In this document: positions 22,682 to 35,796 of the stretch, piece by piece | Numbering within the stretch: position 1 is the stretch's first letter | Layout of the letters: every line of letters begins with the position of its first letter | Source: Omphiscola glabra | Taxonomy: Eukaryota > Mollusca > Gastropoda > Lymnaeidae | DNA: 64,000 bases | Assembly (NCBI GenBank): GCA_964017045.1 | Contig: OZ024794.1 | Coordinates: forward strand, 24,857,340 to 24,921,339 | Direction: 5' to 3' | Program-made: the position numbers and the translations under genes | The notes under the pieces: generated by a model | Told to the model about the DNA's origin: nothing | Seen by the model: the letters and a program-made list of their open reading frames with translations, nothing else | Database searches by the model: none

Positions 22682-23080
22682 ACAATTTAATTTTTGAGAG
22701 ACCATCTATCAATCGGCAGTACAATGTCATTAATAAAATAAAAATCAAGCTTAGACAAGAAGCTAAAAATAGCTGCAAGAACATCGCTAACTAAACTGGC
22801 TTTGCACGAGCGTGGTATTAAAAGGTTAATGTCAACTGTTGTTTTTTTAAGCCAATGTGTTGACGTGTACCTTGGAACAAAGAAACGGTGGGTGGCCGGG
22901 TCGATTTTCCTTGCTTGAGTATTACATTTTTATGTTTCTGTTTTCTTACTGTTTTTTTTTTTAAATGCTCCACCAGGCTTGTAATTTCTACTCTGTATTG
23001 ACCAGTAAAGAAACATATTCCAAAATTAAAAATCATTTTTTCCTGTGTGTCAAAAATATGCATTCATACATCTCATGTGT
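22682..23080. other. AT-rich DNA, nothing recognised
   Basis: No gene, element terminus or array seen. Short minus-strand ORFs have no family resemblance. Confidence 0.45.
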
Positions 23081-23258
23081 CATCATTGCAGCTTTTTACT
23101 TTGGGCGTCTACGTGCGGCATGTGTCATCATTGCAGCTTTTTACTTTGGGCGCCTACATGCGGCATGTGTCATCATTGCAGCTTTTTACTTTGGGCTTCT
23201 ACGTGCGGCATGTGTCATCATTGCAGATTTTTACTTTGGGCGTCTACGTGCGGCATGC
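23081..23258. repeat. 45-bp minisatellite, four copies
   Basis: Units begin GTGTCATCATTGCAGCTTTT and end with CTACGTGCGGCAT. The period is a multiple of three, which explains the three overlapping plus-strand ORFs here. Confidence 0.93.
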
Positions 23259-23364
23259 AACAGTAACGATCCAAGTAATACTTACTGTAAACGGATAATT
23301 GAAGTCCTTGTGATAGTGACTATGTCTATATCGGTAAAGGGGCCCAAATTTGTGACGATTTCTG

Positions 23365-23445
23365 TAATGAGTTCAGTTAATGACAAGTGGTAATGAGTTC
23401 ATTTAATGACAAGTGGTAATGAGTTCAGTTAATGACAAGTGGTCT
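23365..23445. repeat. 26-bp repeat, three copies
   Basis: Units of the type AATGAGTTCAGTTAATGACA plus AGTGGT. Confidence 0.9.
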
Positions 23446-24629
23446 AATCTTAAGACAAATTTTTAAAAATAAAAATAAATCATTGACATAAATTTATAGA
23501 GAAAAACTTTTAATGACGAGTAAACACAAGTTGTTGACATGTTCGTCCGTTCTGTTGACCGTAAACATGCTATTTATGAGCTGAGGGAAAGTAAGACAGG
23601 GTTTAATGATGTCTTAATCACAATAAGCCAAGAATGACGTTTCTGCCATTTGGGAAAGGGCGGGGGGAGGCGGAACTCGAAAAATAAAATGGCCACAGCG
23701 TAGGATTACTAAATCAAGTTTTAACGACTTCCAATGAACATTCACAAATGTGCGTGTGTGAGAAGGAAGTGACCCCAGGGGGGGGGGGGAGTGATTATTT
23801 CAGCCAGAGCTTGGCGGAAGGTTGAGAAACAGTTTCAACATGGACTAATGCTAATATATATATAAAAAAAGAATATAAAATCCAATTTACGAACGTCAAT
23901 CTTTGGTCACGCTTTTAATTAAACTATGCGATATCGTTTACCCTTGGCGGTGTCATTTTTTTCATTGCTATCCTTATTTGTATCAGCTTCATCGTGAATT
24001 TTACACGCACGCACGCACACACACACACACACACACAAAAGGCTCAACAATTACATTATTTTCTATTTTTTATCCGAAGGTCAACACATCTTTTAAAAAT
24101 AATATTATTTTAGCTACTCGTTATGATCAGTGAAGGTGAGCATATACCGGAAATTAAAATCTCTTCAGCTCCATTGAAAAAGGGGGGGGGGGGGAATAAA
24201 GAAACAAAAGATGACAAGAGTTCATCAGAAGACTCATTGATAGGTCTATTGCCTCCCATCCGAGTACTAATGTGCTTTCTATTTGAGTACCAATGTGCTT
24301 TTGGGCCATTCGATAAGTACAAAATGACCTACTTACAAAAGTATTTTACAACTTAAGTAGCCTCTTAAATTTAGCCCGTAAAGTCTGAATGAAGGGAATT
24401 TTAATCATAAAGTAAGGCCAGGTATAGACGTTTGGGTGATATAATTAAATTAAACTTTAGCGTGTTCTAACCAAACAATTCTTAGGAGGGATGCAGAAAT
24501 AAGAAAAAGTTGGGGGGCACCCTGTTTTCAAATTAAAATAGTAGACTGGTTATAGTGGTGGAAACGTTTTGTAGTTTGCTGATTATATGTAGTTGTTTAT
24601 TGACTATATGATTAGTTTAGTGACTCAAT
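23446..24629. other. Intergenic DNA with a CA microsatellite
   Basis: A (CACG/CA)n tract at 24003-24036 and G tracts near 23778 and 24182. No gene recognised. Confidence 0.5.
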
Positions 24630-25125
24630 GTTGCAGTTGATTGATTCATTGTGGTAGATGATTGACTCAATTGGTAGTTGTTTGGCTCAATGCTGTTGTT
24701 GATTGACTCAATGTTGTAGTTGATTGACTCAATGTTGTAGTTGATTGATTCAAAGTTGTAGTTGATTGACTCAATATTGTAGTAGATTGACTCAATGTTG
24801 TAGTTGATCGACTCAATTTTGTAGTTGATTCACTCAATGTGGTCATTGGTTGACTCAATGCGGTCGTTGATTGACTCAGTGTGGTAGTTGATTGACTCAA
24901 TGCTGTTGTTGATTGACTCAATGCTGTTGTTGATTGACTCAATGCTGTTGTTGATTGACTCTATGCTGTAGTTTATTGACTCAATGTGGTCGTTGACTGA
25001 CTCAGTGTGGTAGTTAATTGACTCAATGTTGTAGTTGATTAATTCAATATGGTAATTGATTGACTCAATGTGGTCGTTTTCAACGCGGTCGTTGATTGAC
25101 ACAATGTGGTAGTTGATTGACATCG
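24630..25125. repeat. 18-21-bp minisatellite
   Basis: Units of TTGATTGACTCAATGTTGTAG and trinucleotide-shortened forms such as TTGATTGACTCAATGCTG. Open frames on the minus strand come from this period. Confidence 0.92.
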
Positions 25126-25288
25126 TAAACATATGAATGAAAGTTTTAAAAAAATGCAAGATGGTGTTTAACCAGTGACGTCACGTATGTTCTCTTACGT
25201 CACCACAGGTGACAAAACTCATCTGCCGGGGTGGGGAAGGGTTTCTGTAAAATACCTGAATGTTATTGTACCTTCAGTATGTTATCTA

Positions 25289-25320
<32 letters not shown>

Positions 25321-27276
25321 GTACACTCACGCTGTCATCACTAATTATGCTGCTGTACCGTGACATGTTAAGTTATCTCAAGAATTAAACAGGTCCGATT
25401 AGATTCATCACACAGTTCTTTATTATTCAAATAATTGATACAAATATGGTCCTTGAAATGGTTACATCCATGTAACTGGTAAAGTTACTACAATATTAAA
25501 AATATGACACACTTTAATATTATTCTATCCATGAATTAACATCACATTAAAATATGGCGTCCATCTCTCTCTGACCAAAGACCATGCACACTGTCGCTGG
25601 CATCCGTCCGTCACAGTGTGACGATGGTGTAGACTTCGCAGGACGAAATCACGGGGGGCCTGGGGTTTCTTTTCTTTAGGAATATACGCTGGTTCCCTAA
25701 ACAACAAATAGCCTCTCTCCACGCACATGGATAACGCTAGAGGACCAACGTGTGATATGCACTAATAGCATATCCGGGGAAAAAATGCGTAATTTGTGGA
25801 GTCACATTAGCTCTATTACTGTCAACGCACTAATTATTGATATAAATTGTTTCACGAATTTACATTAAACTTAGTTTGGGGGGGGTTAGGGGTGGGGGGC
25901 GGGGATTTGTCCCGAACTTATTTCAAAGGGATGAAATCAGGCTGTTAGTGCTATAGTGTTGTTGTTGTTGTTTTTTGTCGTTTATTGTTGGCACCATTTT
26001 TCGTCGATGCTCCGGAAGTTTGACCAGACTTAAAAAAACTTTCAGTGGGCTGTTTGGTAAACATGGATGTGGCATAAGCAGCGTGAACAAATCCTTCTGG
26101 GGCTCTACCATCATCTTAGGCTGATCTTCTGGTATTTCCACTAATGCATCCCATTAAAAGAAGGCTGTCTTTTTTGTTTGTGTGTGTTCGACTCTATCAA
26201 ATGTTATGACGCAAAAACATCTAAGTGATGGTATATACATCTAGAGAGAGAATTTGTGTTCAGTTGTCTTTTTTGTTTGAAGGAGAAAAAAAAACGTGTT
26301 ACAATTTAGGGTCTTTATGTTTAATTAAACAAACCCTAACAACAAATTTTTTAGTATAAATCTTGTATAAAATCTAAAACCGAACAATGGAGAGAAAGCT
26401 TGAAAATTTGAAAAAACATAAATTCAATTAACACACTTTATAAGAATCCCAATTAGTGTCCACCCCCCCGGCCAAGGCTCGCAACCACACATTTTTTCTC
26501 GCCTCTGACCTAAATTAATATTCTAGTGACCCACCCGCTTTTACACTTCAAATTTATTTCATCAACTATTCATAAAAACAAAAGAAAATATTACGCACCA
26601 AATTTTTAAAAAAGTCTGTTTTAAGATTCTCATTTAGCCCGGTTATCGGAAATTTTATTTCATGAAATTAGTGCCATCACATTTCCTTCATCTTCACCTT
26701 GAAAAACCGGAAAAACTTATTTTGGGGCTTTTGGGGTATGGGACTGAAAATTTGATACAATGTGTTGTCATCGGCAACGAGTCTATGGGCCAAGTTTCAG
26801 TTCGATAGGTTGACGGGAAGTGGGCAGGTCGTCGAAAGATTTTGCCAGCCACGAACGAAAGCAACGTTAATATAAAGGATTTTAAAATGTGCAGTTTTCA
26901 CTCAAGGGCTACCTGAACAAAAGAGAATACTCTACTGTGATAACCACTGGATCAGCGGTCGACTTCTTGGTTAATGAATTGGTCCAATCCGTCAAATTTG
27001 GTTGAAATAACCAGACGCATTGTAAACAGAAAGGATTTGATTCCAACGAAAAAGTGTACTTCTCTTAAGCAACTTTCAGGCCTGGAATCGGTGAGTTTAT
27101 TGGGTGCGACGTCTAACAAATATTAATTTAGAATCTAAAACGTGAAAAAGATCAATCACTGAGGAGATTTTTTGCACAGATTAATTTTCTTGGCTATGTT
27201 CAATATTGCAAAGTGACGATACGACCGTGGCTTTCCTAGGTGCAAAACACTTTGTTATGTTCATTTTTATTGATGG
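25126..27276. other. Intergenic DNA, nothing firmly recognised
   Basis: Contains a (TA)n tract at 25288-25320 and a (GTT)n run near 25960. ORFs at 25525-25728 and 25923-26141 (minus) are unrecognised. The segment around 26690-26880, with GCCAAGTTTCAGTTCGATAGG, resembles text common in old Helitron or LINE remnants but cannot be assigned. Confidence 0.4.
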
Positions 27277-30200
27277 TGGGGAGGTTCCATTGTTTACTGA
27301 TATGGATGTTTGTTTGTTTAATGATGGGGAGGTTCGTTTGTTTAATGATGGGGAGGTTCGTTTGTTTAATGATGGGGAGGTTCCATTGTTTACTGATATG
27401 GAGGTTTGTTTGTTTAATGATGGGGAGGTTCGTTTGTTTAATGATGGGGAGGTTCGTTTGTTTAATGATGGGGAGGTTCCATTGTTTACTGATATAAAGG
27501 TTTGTTTGTTTAATGATGGGGAGGTTCCATTGTTTACTGATATGGATGTTTGTTTGTTTAATGATGGGGAGGTTTGTTTGTTTAATGATGGGGAGGTTCG
27601 TTTGTTTAATGATAGGGAGGTTCCATTGTTTACTGATATGGAGGTTTGTTTGTTTAATGATGGGGAGGTTCCATTGTTTACTGATATGGAGGTTTGTTTG
27701 TTTAATGATGAGGAGGTTTGTTTGTTTAATGATATGGAGGTTTGTTTGTTTAATGATGGGGAGGTTCGTTTGTTTAATGATGGGGAGGTTCGTTTGTTTA
27801 ATGCTAGGGAGGTTCCATTGTTTACTGATATGGAGGTTTGTTTGTTTAATGATGGGGAGGTTCCATTGTTTACTGATATGGAGGTTTGTTTGTTTAATGA
27901 TAAGGAGGTTCGTTTGTTTAATGATGGGGAGGTTCCATTGTTTACTGATATCGAGGTTTGTTTGTTTAATGATGGGGAGGTTCCATTGTTTACTGATATG
28001 GAGGTTTGTTTGTTTAATGATGGGGAGGTTTGTTTGTTTAATGATGGGGAGGTTCGTTTGTTTAATGATAGGGAGGTTCCATTGTTTACTGATATGGAGG
28101 TTTGTTTGTTTAATGATGGGGAGGTTCCATTGTTTACTGATATGGAGGTTTGTTTGTTTAATGATGGGGAGGTTTGTTTGTTTAATGATATGGAGGTTTG
28201 TTTGTTTAATGATGGGGAGGTTCGTTTGTTTAATGATGGGGAGGTTCGTTTGTTTAATGATAGGGAGGTTCCATTGTTTACTAATATGGAGGTTTGTTTG
28301 TTTAATGATGGGGAGGTTCCATTGTTTACTGATATGGAGGTTTGTTTGTTTAATAATAAGGAGGTTCGTTTGTTTAATGATGGGGAGGTTCCATTGTTTA
28401 CTGATATGGAGGTTTGTTTGTTTAATGATGGGGAGGTTCGTTTGTTTAATGATGGGGAGGTTCCATTGTTTACTGATATGGAGGTTTGTTTGTTTAATGA
28501 TGGGGAGGTTCGTTTGTTTAATGATGGGGAGGTTCGTTTGTTTAATGATGGGGAGGTTCCATTGTTTACTGATATGGAGGTTTGTTTGTTTAATGATGGG
28601 GAGGTTCCATTGTTTACTGATATGGAGGTTTGTTTGTTTAATGATGGGGAGGTTTGTTTGTTTAATGATGGGGAGGTTCGTTTGTTTAATGATAGGGAGG
28701 TTCCATTGTTTACTGATATGGAGGTTTGTTTGTTTAATGATGGGGAGGTTCCATTGTTTACTGATATGGAGGTTTGTTTGTTTACTGATGGGGAGGTTTG
28801 TTTGTTTAATGATATGGAGGTTTGTTTGTTTAATGATGGGGAGGTTCGTTTGTTTAATGATGGGGAGGTTCGTTTGTTTAATGATAGGGAGGTTCCATTG
28901 TTTACTGATATGGAGGTTTTGTTTGTTTAATGATGGGGAGGTTCCATTGTTTACTGATATGGAGGTTTGTTTGTTTAATGATAAGGAGGTTCGTTTGTTT
29001 AATGATGGGGAGGTTCCATTGTTTACTGATATGGAGGTTTGTTTGTTTAATGATAAGGAGGTTCGTTTTTTTAATGATGGGGAGGTTCGTTTGTTTAATG
29101 ATGGGGAGGTTCCATTGTTTACTGATATGGAGGTTTGTTTGTTTAATGATAAGGAGGTTCGTTTGTTTAATGATGGGGAGGTTCGTTTGTTTAATGATGG
29201 GGAGGTTCCATTGTTTACTGATATGGAGGTTTGTTTGTTTAATGATAAGGAGGTTCGTTTGTTTAATGATGGGGAGGTTCGTTTGTTTAATGATGGGGAG
29301 GTTCCATTGTTTACTGATATGGAGGTTTGTTTGTTTAATGATAAGGAGGTTCGTTTGTTTAATGATGGGGAGGTTCGTTTGTTTAATGATGGGGAGGTTC
29401 GTTTGTTTAATGATGGGGAGGTTCCATTGTTTACTGATATGGAGGTTTGTTTGTTTAATGATGGGGAGGTTCCATTGTTTACTGATATGGAGGTTTGTTT
29501 GTTTAATGATGGGGAGGTTTGTTTGTTTAATGATGGGGAGGTTCGTTTGTTTAATGATAGGGAGGTTCCATTGTTTACTGATATGGAGGTTTGTTTGTTT
29601 AATGATGGGGAGGTTCCATTGTTTACTGATATGGAGGTTTGTTTGTTTAATGATGGGGAGGTTTGTTTGTTTAATGATATGGAGGTTTGTTTGTTTAATG
29701 ATGGGGAGGTTCGTTTGTTTAATGATGGGGAGGTTCGTTTGTTTAATGATAGGGAGGTTCCATTGTTTACTGATATGGAGGTTTGTTTGTTTAATGATGG
29801 GGAGGTTCCATTGTTTACTGATATGGAGGTTTGTTTGTTTAATGATAAGGAGGTTCGTTTTTTTAATGATGGGGAGGTTCGTTTGTTTAATGATGGGGAG
29901 GTTCCATTGTTTACTGATATGGAGGTTTGTTTGTTTAATGATAAGGAGGTTCGTTTGTTTAATGATGGGGAGGTTCGTTTGTTTAATGATGGGGAGGTTC
30001 CATTGTTTACTGATATGGAGGTTTGTTTGTTTAATGATAAGGAGGTTCGTTTGTTTAATGATGGGGAGGTTCGTTTGTTTAATGATGGGGAGGTTCGTTT
30101 GTTTAATGATGGGGAGGTTCCATTGTTTACTGATATGGAGGTTTGTTTGTTTAATGATAAGGAGGTTCGTTTGTTTAATGATGGGGAGGTTCGTTTGTTT

Positions 30201-30380
30201 AATGATGGGGAGGTTCGTTTGTTTAATGATGGGGAGGTTCCATTGTTTACTGATATGGAGGTTTGTTTGTTTAATGATAAGGAGGTTCGTTTGTTTAATG
30301 ATGGGGAGGTTCGTTTGTTTAATGATGGGAAGATTTGTTTGTTTAATGATGGGAAGATTTGTTTGTTTAATGATGGGTCG
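27277..30380. repeat. 24-bp array, about 3.1 kb, open on both strands
   Basis: About 130 units of 24 bp. The main types are GAGGTTCGTTTGTTTAATGA, GAGGTTTGTTTGTTTAATGA and GAGGTTCCATTGTTTACTGA, each followed by a TGGG/TATG/TAAG-type tetranucleotide. The types alternate in higher-order blocks, notably 96-bp blocks of four units and 120-bp blocks of five at the right end. Because the period is a multiple of three and the unit lacks stops in several frames, very long ORFs exist on both strands (27206-28930 and 27513-30389 plus; 27236-30385 minus). One extra T near 28917 is the only frame-changing indel I noticed. I consider it non-coding. Confidence 0.95.
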
Positions 30381-30487
30381 TTCATTTGAAGGGCTAAAGA
30401 ATGAGTAAGTTACACCAACAAAAACACAACAGAATTAATTAAAATTTTGAAGTCCAGATGCAACTTGCTAAAAAGGAAACTGAAAGC

Positions 30488-31190
30488 CAGATAGTGAGCC
30501 AGATAGTGAGCCAGATAGTGAGCCAGATAGTGAGCCAGATAGTGAGCCAGATAGTGAGCCAGATGGTGAGCCAGATGGTGAGCCAGATGGTGAGCCAGAT
30601 GGTGAGCCAGATAGTGAGCCAGATAGTGAGCCAGATGGTGAGCCAGATGGTGAGCCAGATAGTGAGCCAGCTAGTGAGCCAGATAGTGAGCCAGATAGTG
30701 AGCCAGATGGTGAGCCAGATAGTGAGCCAGATAGGCAGCCAGAGAATGAGCTTGATAATGAGCCAGGTAGTGAGCCAGATAGGCACCCAGAGAATGAGCT
30801 TGATTATGAGCCAGATAGTGAGCCAGATAGGCAGCCAGAGAACGAGCTTGATAATGGGCCAGATAGTGAGTCAGATAGTGAGCCAGATAGTGAGCCAGAT
30901 AGTAGGCCAGATAATGAGCTAGATTAGGGAGCTAAATAAGGAGCCATATAGTAAACCAGATAATGAGCCAGATAATGAGCCAGATAATGAGCAAGCTAGT
31001 GAGCCAGATAGACAGTCAGAAAATGAGCTAGGTTAGGGAGCCAGATAGTGAGCCAGATGGTGAGCCAGCTAGTGAGCAAAATAGATAGTCAAATAATGAG
31101 CTTGATTAGGGAGCCAGATAGTGAGTTAGATAGTGAGCCAGATAGTGAACCATGTAGTGAACCTATTAGAGAGCCAGATAGGGAGCCAAG
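30488..31190. repeat. 12-bp array GAGCCAGATAGT, locus A
   Basis: Tandem GAGCCAGATAGT with GGT, AGG and AAT variants at the end. The left half is nearly perfect and the right half is degraded and broken. The same unit forms a second array at 35797-36047. Confidence 0.93.
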
Positions 31191-31619
31191 AAGGAGCAAA
31201 TATGTTGTGTATTGGGGAGTTTTTAAATATGATGCGATCAATTGACATAGTGGGAGACGAAGGCACACAAGAAAAGATTGAAACACGTATATTTTTTTTA
31301 ATTGCAGAGAGAGAGAAGAGAGGAAGGAGGACGGAGACCAATAACATTTGACATAAAAGAAGATATGACGAGTTGTGCGTGTGTGGGTTGGGGGTGGGAG
31401 GGGGTCAATCTAGCCAGTCGACCCACTCCTTCATAGAAATCGATATTGAAAGCAATTTGCCCTTTCCCCCTATTTCTATAGATAGGGTTCAATACGTGAA
31501 ACAAACAATTGAAAGGGCGCCATTAAGGTCAGCACAATAAGATTTTCTGAGATGATGCTTTTCAATTAAAAATAAATTATTTCCTGATCAAGAAATTTTA
31601 TTTTGACTTCAGTGACCTA
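31191..31619. other. Spacer between arrays
   Basis: No gene recognised. It is flanked by the 12-bp array and the CT-rich tract. Confidence 0.5.
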
Positions 31620-31995
31620 TCTATTTGTCTCTCTCTTATCTGCTTCTCTCTATCTATCTCTCTCTATCTCTATCTCTCTCTCTCGCCCCTCTCTCTCGCT
31701 CTCTCTCACACACTCTTTTTCTTTCTTTTTTTCTGTCTCTCTCTCTCTTTCCATTTGACTCTCTCTCTCTTTCTCTGATTCTCTCTCTCTGACTCACTCT
31801 CTCTTTCTCTCTGACTCTCTCAAGCTTTCTCTCTTTCTCACACGCACACTCTCATTCTGTCTTTTTTCTGTCTCTCTTTCTCTTTGACTCTCTTTCTCTG
31901 ATTCTCTCTCTCTCTCTTTCTCTTTGACTCTCTTTCTCTGATTCTCTCTCTCTCTCTGACTCTCTCTCTCTCTCTCTATCTCTATCTATCTACCT
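31620..31995. repeat. (CT)n-rich microsatellite
   Basis: Pyrimidine-rich tract of CTCT, TCTC, CTTT and GACTCTCT words, about 375 bp. Confidence 0.93.
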
Positions 31996-32464
31996 CCATC
32001 TCTTCCTGTGCCCACGAAGCAATTTAACTATTTTAACATTTTGTACAGCGTCATGGACACATTTATTTAGACTTGATCACACGCCATTAAATAAACTTAT
32101 TTTAACCAATGAAAACCAAAGGTGACTGTGACGCAAGAGGCATTATTGAAACTCAGCACGGGTTTTAACTTTCATGGCTTATGTCCCATTTAAGAACCAG
32201 TCACTTATGGAAAGACGAAAAAAAAACAAAAAAACTATTGTTACATTTAGCCTGCGTGTAGTTGCTGGTCTAATGACATTTGACTGTTACAAGATGTTAC
32301 GTGTCTGTAGAACACGAAATTGACAATCTTGAGATATACTTTTTCAGCAAGGTATCCAACGCACTAGTTGACCTAAGTTAATTTATAAATGGAAAACTTA
32401 TATTAAATTTTTTTTTTAAAGAAAGGATTGGCGAATCATAAACTGACTGCAACTTGCACGTCTG
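31996..32464. other. Spacer, nothing recognised
   Basis: AT-rich non-repetitive DNA between arrays. Confidence 0.5.
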
Positions 32465-33185
32465 TGAATTAGACGTGATCTCTTTGGATATGAATTAGAC
32501 GTCATCTCTTTTGATATGAATTAGACGTGATATCTTTTGATATGAATTAGACGTGATATCTTTTGATATGAATTAGACGTGATCTGATTTGATATGAATT
32601 AGACGTGATATCTTTTGATATGAATTAGACGTGATCTCTTTTGATATGAATTAGACGTGATATCTTTTGATATGAATTAGACGTGAACTGATTTGATATG
32701 AATTAGACCTGATCTCTTTTGATATGAATTAGACGTGATCTTTTTTGATATGAATTAGACGTGATATCTTTTGATATGAATTAGACGTGATATCTTTTGA
32801 TATGAATTAGACGTGATCTGATTTGATATGAATTAGACCTGATCTCTTTTGATATGAATTAGACGTGATCTCTTTTGATATGAATTAGACGTGATATCTT
32901 TTGATATGAATTAGACGTGATATCTTTTGATATGAATTAGACGTTGTTTTTTTTATATGAATTAGACCTGATCTCTTTTGATATGAATTAGACGTGATCT
33001 CTTTTGATATGAATTGGACGTGATATCTTTTGATATGAATTAGACGTGATATCTTTTGATATGAATTAGACGTGATCTGATTTGATATGAATTTGACGTG
33101 ATCTCTTTTGATATGAATTAGACGTGATCTCTTTTGATATGAATTAGACGTGATCTATTTTTATATGAATTAGGCGTGATCTCAT
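32465..33185. repeat. 26-bp minisatellite, about 28 copies
   Basis: Units TGATATGAATTAGACGTGAT followed by CTCTTT, ATCTTT or CTGATT. The three variants recur in ordered groups, indicating higher-order duplication of about 180 bp. Confidence 0.93.
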
Positions 33186-33554
33186 TGGATAAACCTATGG
33201 TTTTTTTTGTTAATGGCAAGAGACTTCAGGATAATTAAATTGAATATTTGGAAGCATGTTACTAGTTGCTCGATATCATTGCATACATCAAAGAATGAAG
33301 TATTGAAAGAATAAAAAATATAGCTGGGGGGAAGGGGGGTGGGGGGGGGATCCACCAATCTCGAGAATGAACGAAACTCAATGGGGACTGAACTCTCTTT
33401 AGATCTATCGTTAGATTCGTCGCTTATTACTTGGGGGGTTAATGTGGGTGAAGGAAGGGAAGTGAAGAATATATTTTTTTTTTAATGCACTGTGAATTAT
33501 TTTATTTATTATATCTGGTCAATACTCTGATTTCCAAGCCCGTGTGAAGCAAGT
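33186..33554. other. Spacer with G-rich tract
   Basis: G-rich run at 33325-33350. No gene recognised. Confidence 0.5.
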
Positions 33555-33810
33555 AGGTGTTGTTCATTCATATGTGTATCAAAGCACTGGACATGCTGAT
33601 CGTACAGATAGAGACGGTATGTGCTGTTCATTCATATGTGTATCAAAGCACTGGACATGCTGATCGTACAGATAGAGACGGTATGTGCTGTTCATTCATA
33701 TGTGTATCAAAGCACTGGACATGCTGATCTTACAGATAGAGACGGTATGTGCTGTTCATTCATATGTGTATCAAAGCACTGAACATGCTGATCTTGCAGA
33801 TAGAGACGAT
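33555..33810. repeat. 64-bp repeat, four copies
   Basis: Units contain TGTTCATTCATATGTGTATC, then AAGCACTGGACATGCTGATC, then AGATAGAGACGGTATG. Copies are nearly identical; the fourth is the most diverged. Confidence 0.93.
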
Positions 33811-34155
33811 ATACATTGTGCATATGAAAGAGGCTAACGGTGAAAATTCGTTAATAATTCAAGTTAAGCCCCTCTGTGAGACGAGGTGAGTAAGATATAC
33901 GACGGCACCGGTATTGTGAGGGGTGGGGTGGGGGTAGTGAGCAAATAAAGACACTTAAAATATTTCCCTGCTCTAAATCGCAAATGGTGGAGCTTAGCAG
34001 ATTGCTGGGACTATTTAGTAGAGGATTATCAATAAGAATTTAATGATGAAATATTGTTTGTTCCTTTCAGGCCCAATGAGCCACATTTGCCTTATAAGGG
34101 GCGCTAAATATTTTCATGCACATACTCGTGGTACTCAAAAGTGAGTTCTTTTTCC
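33811..34155. other. Spacer, nothing recognised
   Basis: Non-repetitive DNA with a G-rich stretch near 33918-33935. Confidence 0.5.
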
Positions 34156-34240
34156 CGAGACTATGTGACTGTGTGACTGTGTGACTGTGTGACTGTATGA
34201 CTATGTGACTGTGTGACTGTATGACTTTGTGACTGTGTGA
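34156..34240. repeat. TGTGACTG short repeat
   Basis: About ten units of TGTGACTG and TATGACTG. Confidence 0.9.
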
Positions 34241-34264
34241 ACTTTTGGTGCGGTTGGTTAGGTC

Positions 34265-34830
34265 TATTTCAGCTGGATGATAGGGCTGGATGATAGGGCT
34301 GGATGATAGGGCTGGATAATAGGGCTGGATGATAGGGCTGGATGATAGGGCTGGATGATAGGGCTGGATGATAGGGCTGGATGATAGGGCTGGATGATAG
34401 GGCTGGATGATAGGGCTGGATGATAGGGCTGGATGATAGGGCTGGATGATAGGGCTGGATGATAGGGCTGGATGATAGGGCTGGATGATAGGGCTGGATG
34501 ATAGGGCTGGATGATAGGGCTGGATGATAGGGCTGGATGATAGGGCTGGATGATAGGGCTGGATGATAGGGCTGGATGATAGGGCTGGATGATAGGGCTG
34601 GATGATAGGGCTGGATGATAGGGCTGGATGATAGGGCTGGATGATAGGGCTGGGTGATAGGGCTGGATGATAGGGCTGGATGATAGGGCTGGATGATAGG
34701 GCTGGATGATAGGGCTGGATGATAGGGCTGGATGATAGGGCTGGATGATAGGGCTGGATGATAGGGTTGGATGATAGGGCTGGATGATAGGGCTGGATGA
34801 TAGGGCTGGATGATAGGGTTGGGTGTCCAT
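34265..34830. repeat. 13-bp array GGCTGGATGATAG, about 43 copies
   Basis: Almost perfectly identical 13-mers over 565 bp, with about five substitutions. The period is not a multiple of three, but three units give a 13-residue peptide without stops, so minus-strand ORFs of 194 and 270 codons run across it. Very high identity indicates recent expansion. Confidence 0.96.
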
Positions 34831-35374
34831 GGTGATCACGAATTTCAATAGTTAAGTTTAAAGGTAAACAAAGATCCATGGCATCTCTAAACTATGAAGG
34901 AGGAGCGACTGGTTAATTGTATTTTTCGGGAACCAGTCTGATGACAAAGGGTAACATGGGGTGCGACGGCTCGAACGCCAACCAAAGACTAACTCAATTT
35001 TTTTTAAACATGTAAATTTTTTTTTTTTAATTGTCTAATGTAACCTCTGTGTGTCCTGATTCGGTAGTTTTGTGTCATGTAATGAGCCTGGTGACGATCT
35101 ACTTTGAACAACACTGTCTATTTATTAGTGGGTTAATAACACCAAAAACAATTTATGCAAATAAAACTTTTAAAAAAATTAAGATTTAATTATTTGAACA
35201 CAAAGTTAAAAAAAAAAATTAAACGTTTCGACCCAACGCCTTCTTCGTTCCAACAGAATAACAATAAATAACGTGACGTAAATTGAATGTTCTTATATTG
35301 CTATACGATTTTTTCCTGGCAAGTAAACTCATTAGTATGTAAGGTTTGGGTGGGAAAAAATGGAGACGGGTATC
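34831..35374. other. Spacer, nothing recognised
   Basis: AT-rich DNA with A and T runs. No gene recognised. Confidence 0.5.
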
Positions 35375-35430
35375 AGGGCCGTCTTAACAACATAGGAGTC
35401 CCTGGGCACAGCAATGCACTGGGCCCATGC
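35375..35430 (+). mobile_element. MITE-like 5' end fragment
   Basis: CAGGGCCGTCTTAACAACAT followed by CCCTGGGCAC resembles the terminus of the hAT MITE at 16131. The other end was not found. Confidence 0.4.
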
Positions 35431-35796
35431 CTTAAGACAGGCACTGACGGGTATACAGCGGGGTTTGTAACCTCTGCTCCGCTTCGCGAAAATAAAGTGG
35501 GCCTTGATTTTCTGTGCCGGGGAGCAGAGACTGAGATGATGATCGCGGTAATAAAATATAGGATACTGCATCCTCGATGTGACGTTTAGGGTTGATTATA
35601 CGTCTTATAAGATTGAGATGGATGTAAATGACGACCAAACATCACGTTATAAGCATCACGATGAGATCCATCTAGGGGATTTGTAGGCTGGCTCGCTTCC
35701 TGGTAAGTTAGTGGTACGTAACGATGCAGCCTACTTGGAACACACGCCCCTCGGTGTTCAAAAGTATTCTCGTCTGTCATCACTGGTCGGACGCAT
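35431..35796. other. Spacer, nothing recognised
   Basis: Non-repetitive DNA. Short ORFs on both strands are unrecognised. Confidence 0.45.

Noticed and set aside
25360..25560. Possible solo LTR (minus-strand AATAAAG followed by an end reading TTAACA)
   Set aside because: No matching start, target-site duplication, primer site or second LTR could be found.
27236..30385. ORFs of 574-1049 codons on both strands as giant repeat proteins
   Set aside because: The period of 24 bp keeps frames open in both directions. No non-repeat flanking domain, signal peptide or splice context supports translation.
30458..31190. Ser-Glu-Pro-Asp repeat protein in the 12-bp arrays
   Set aside because: Other frames are equally open, and the right half of the array is broken by stops and indels.
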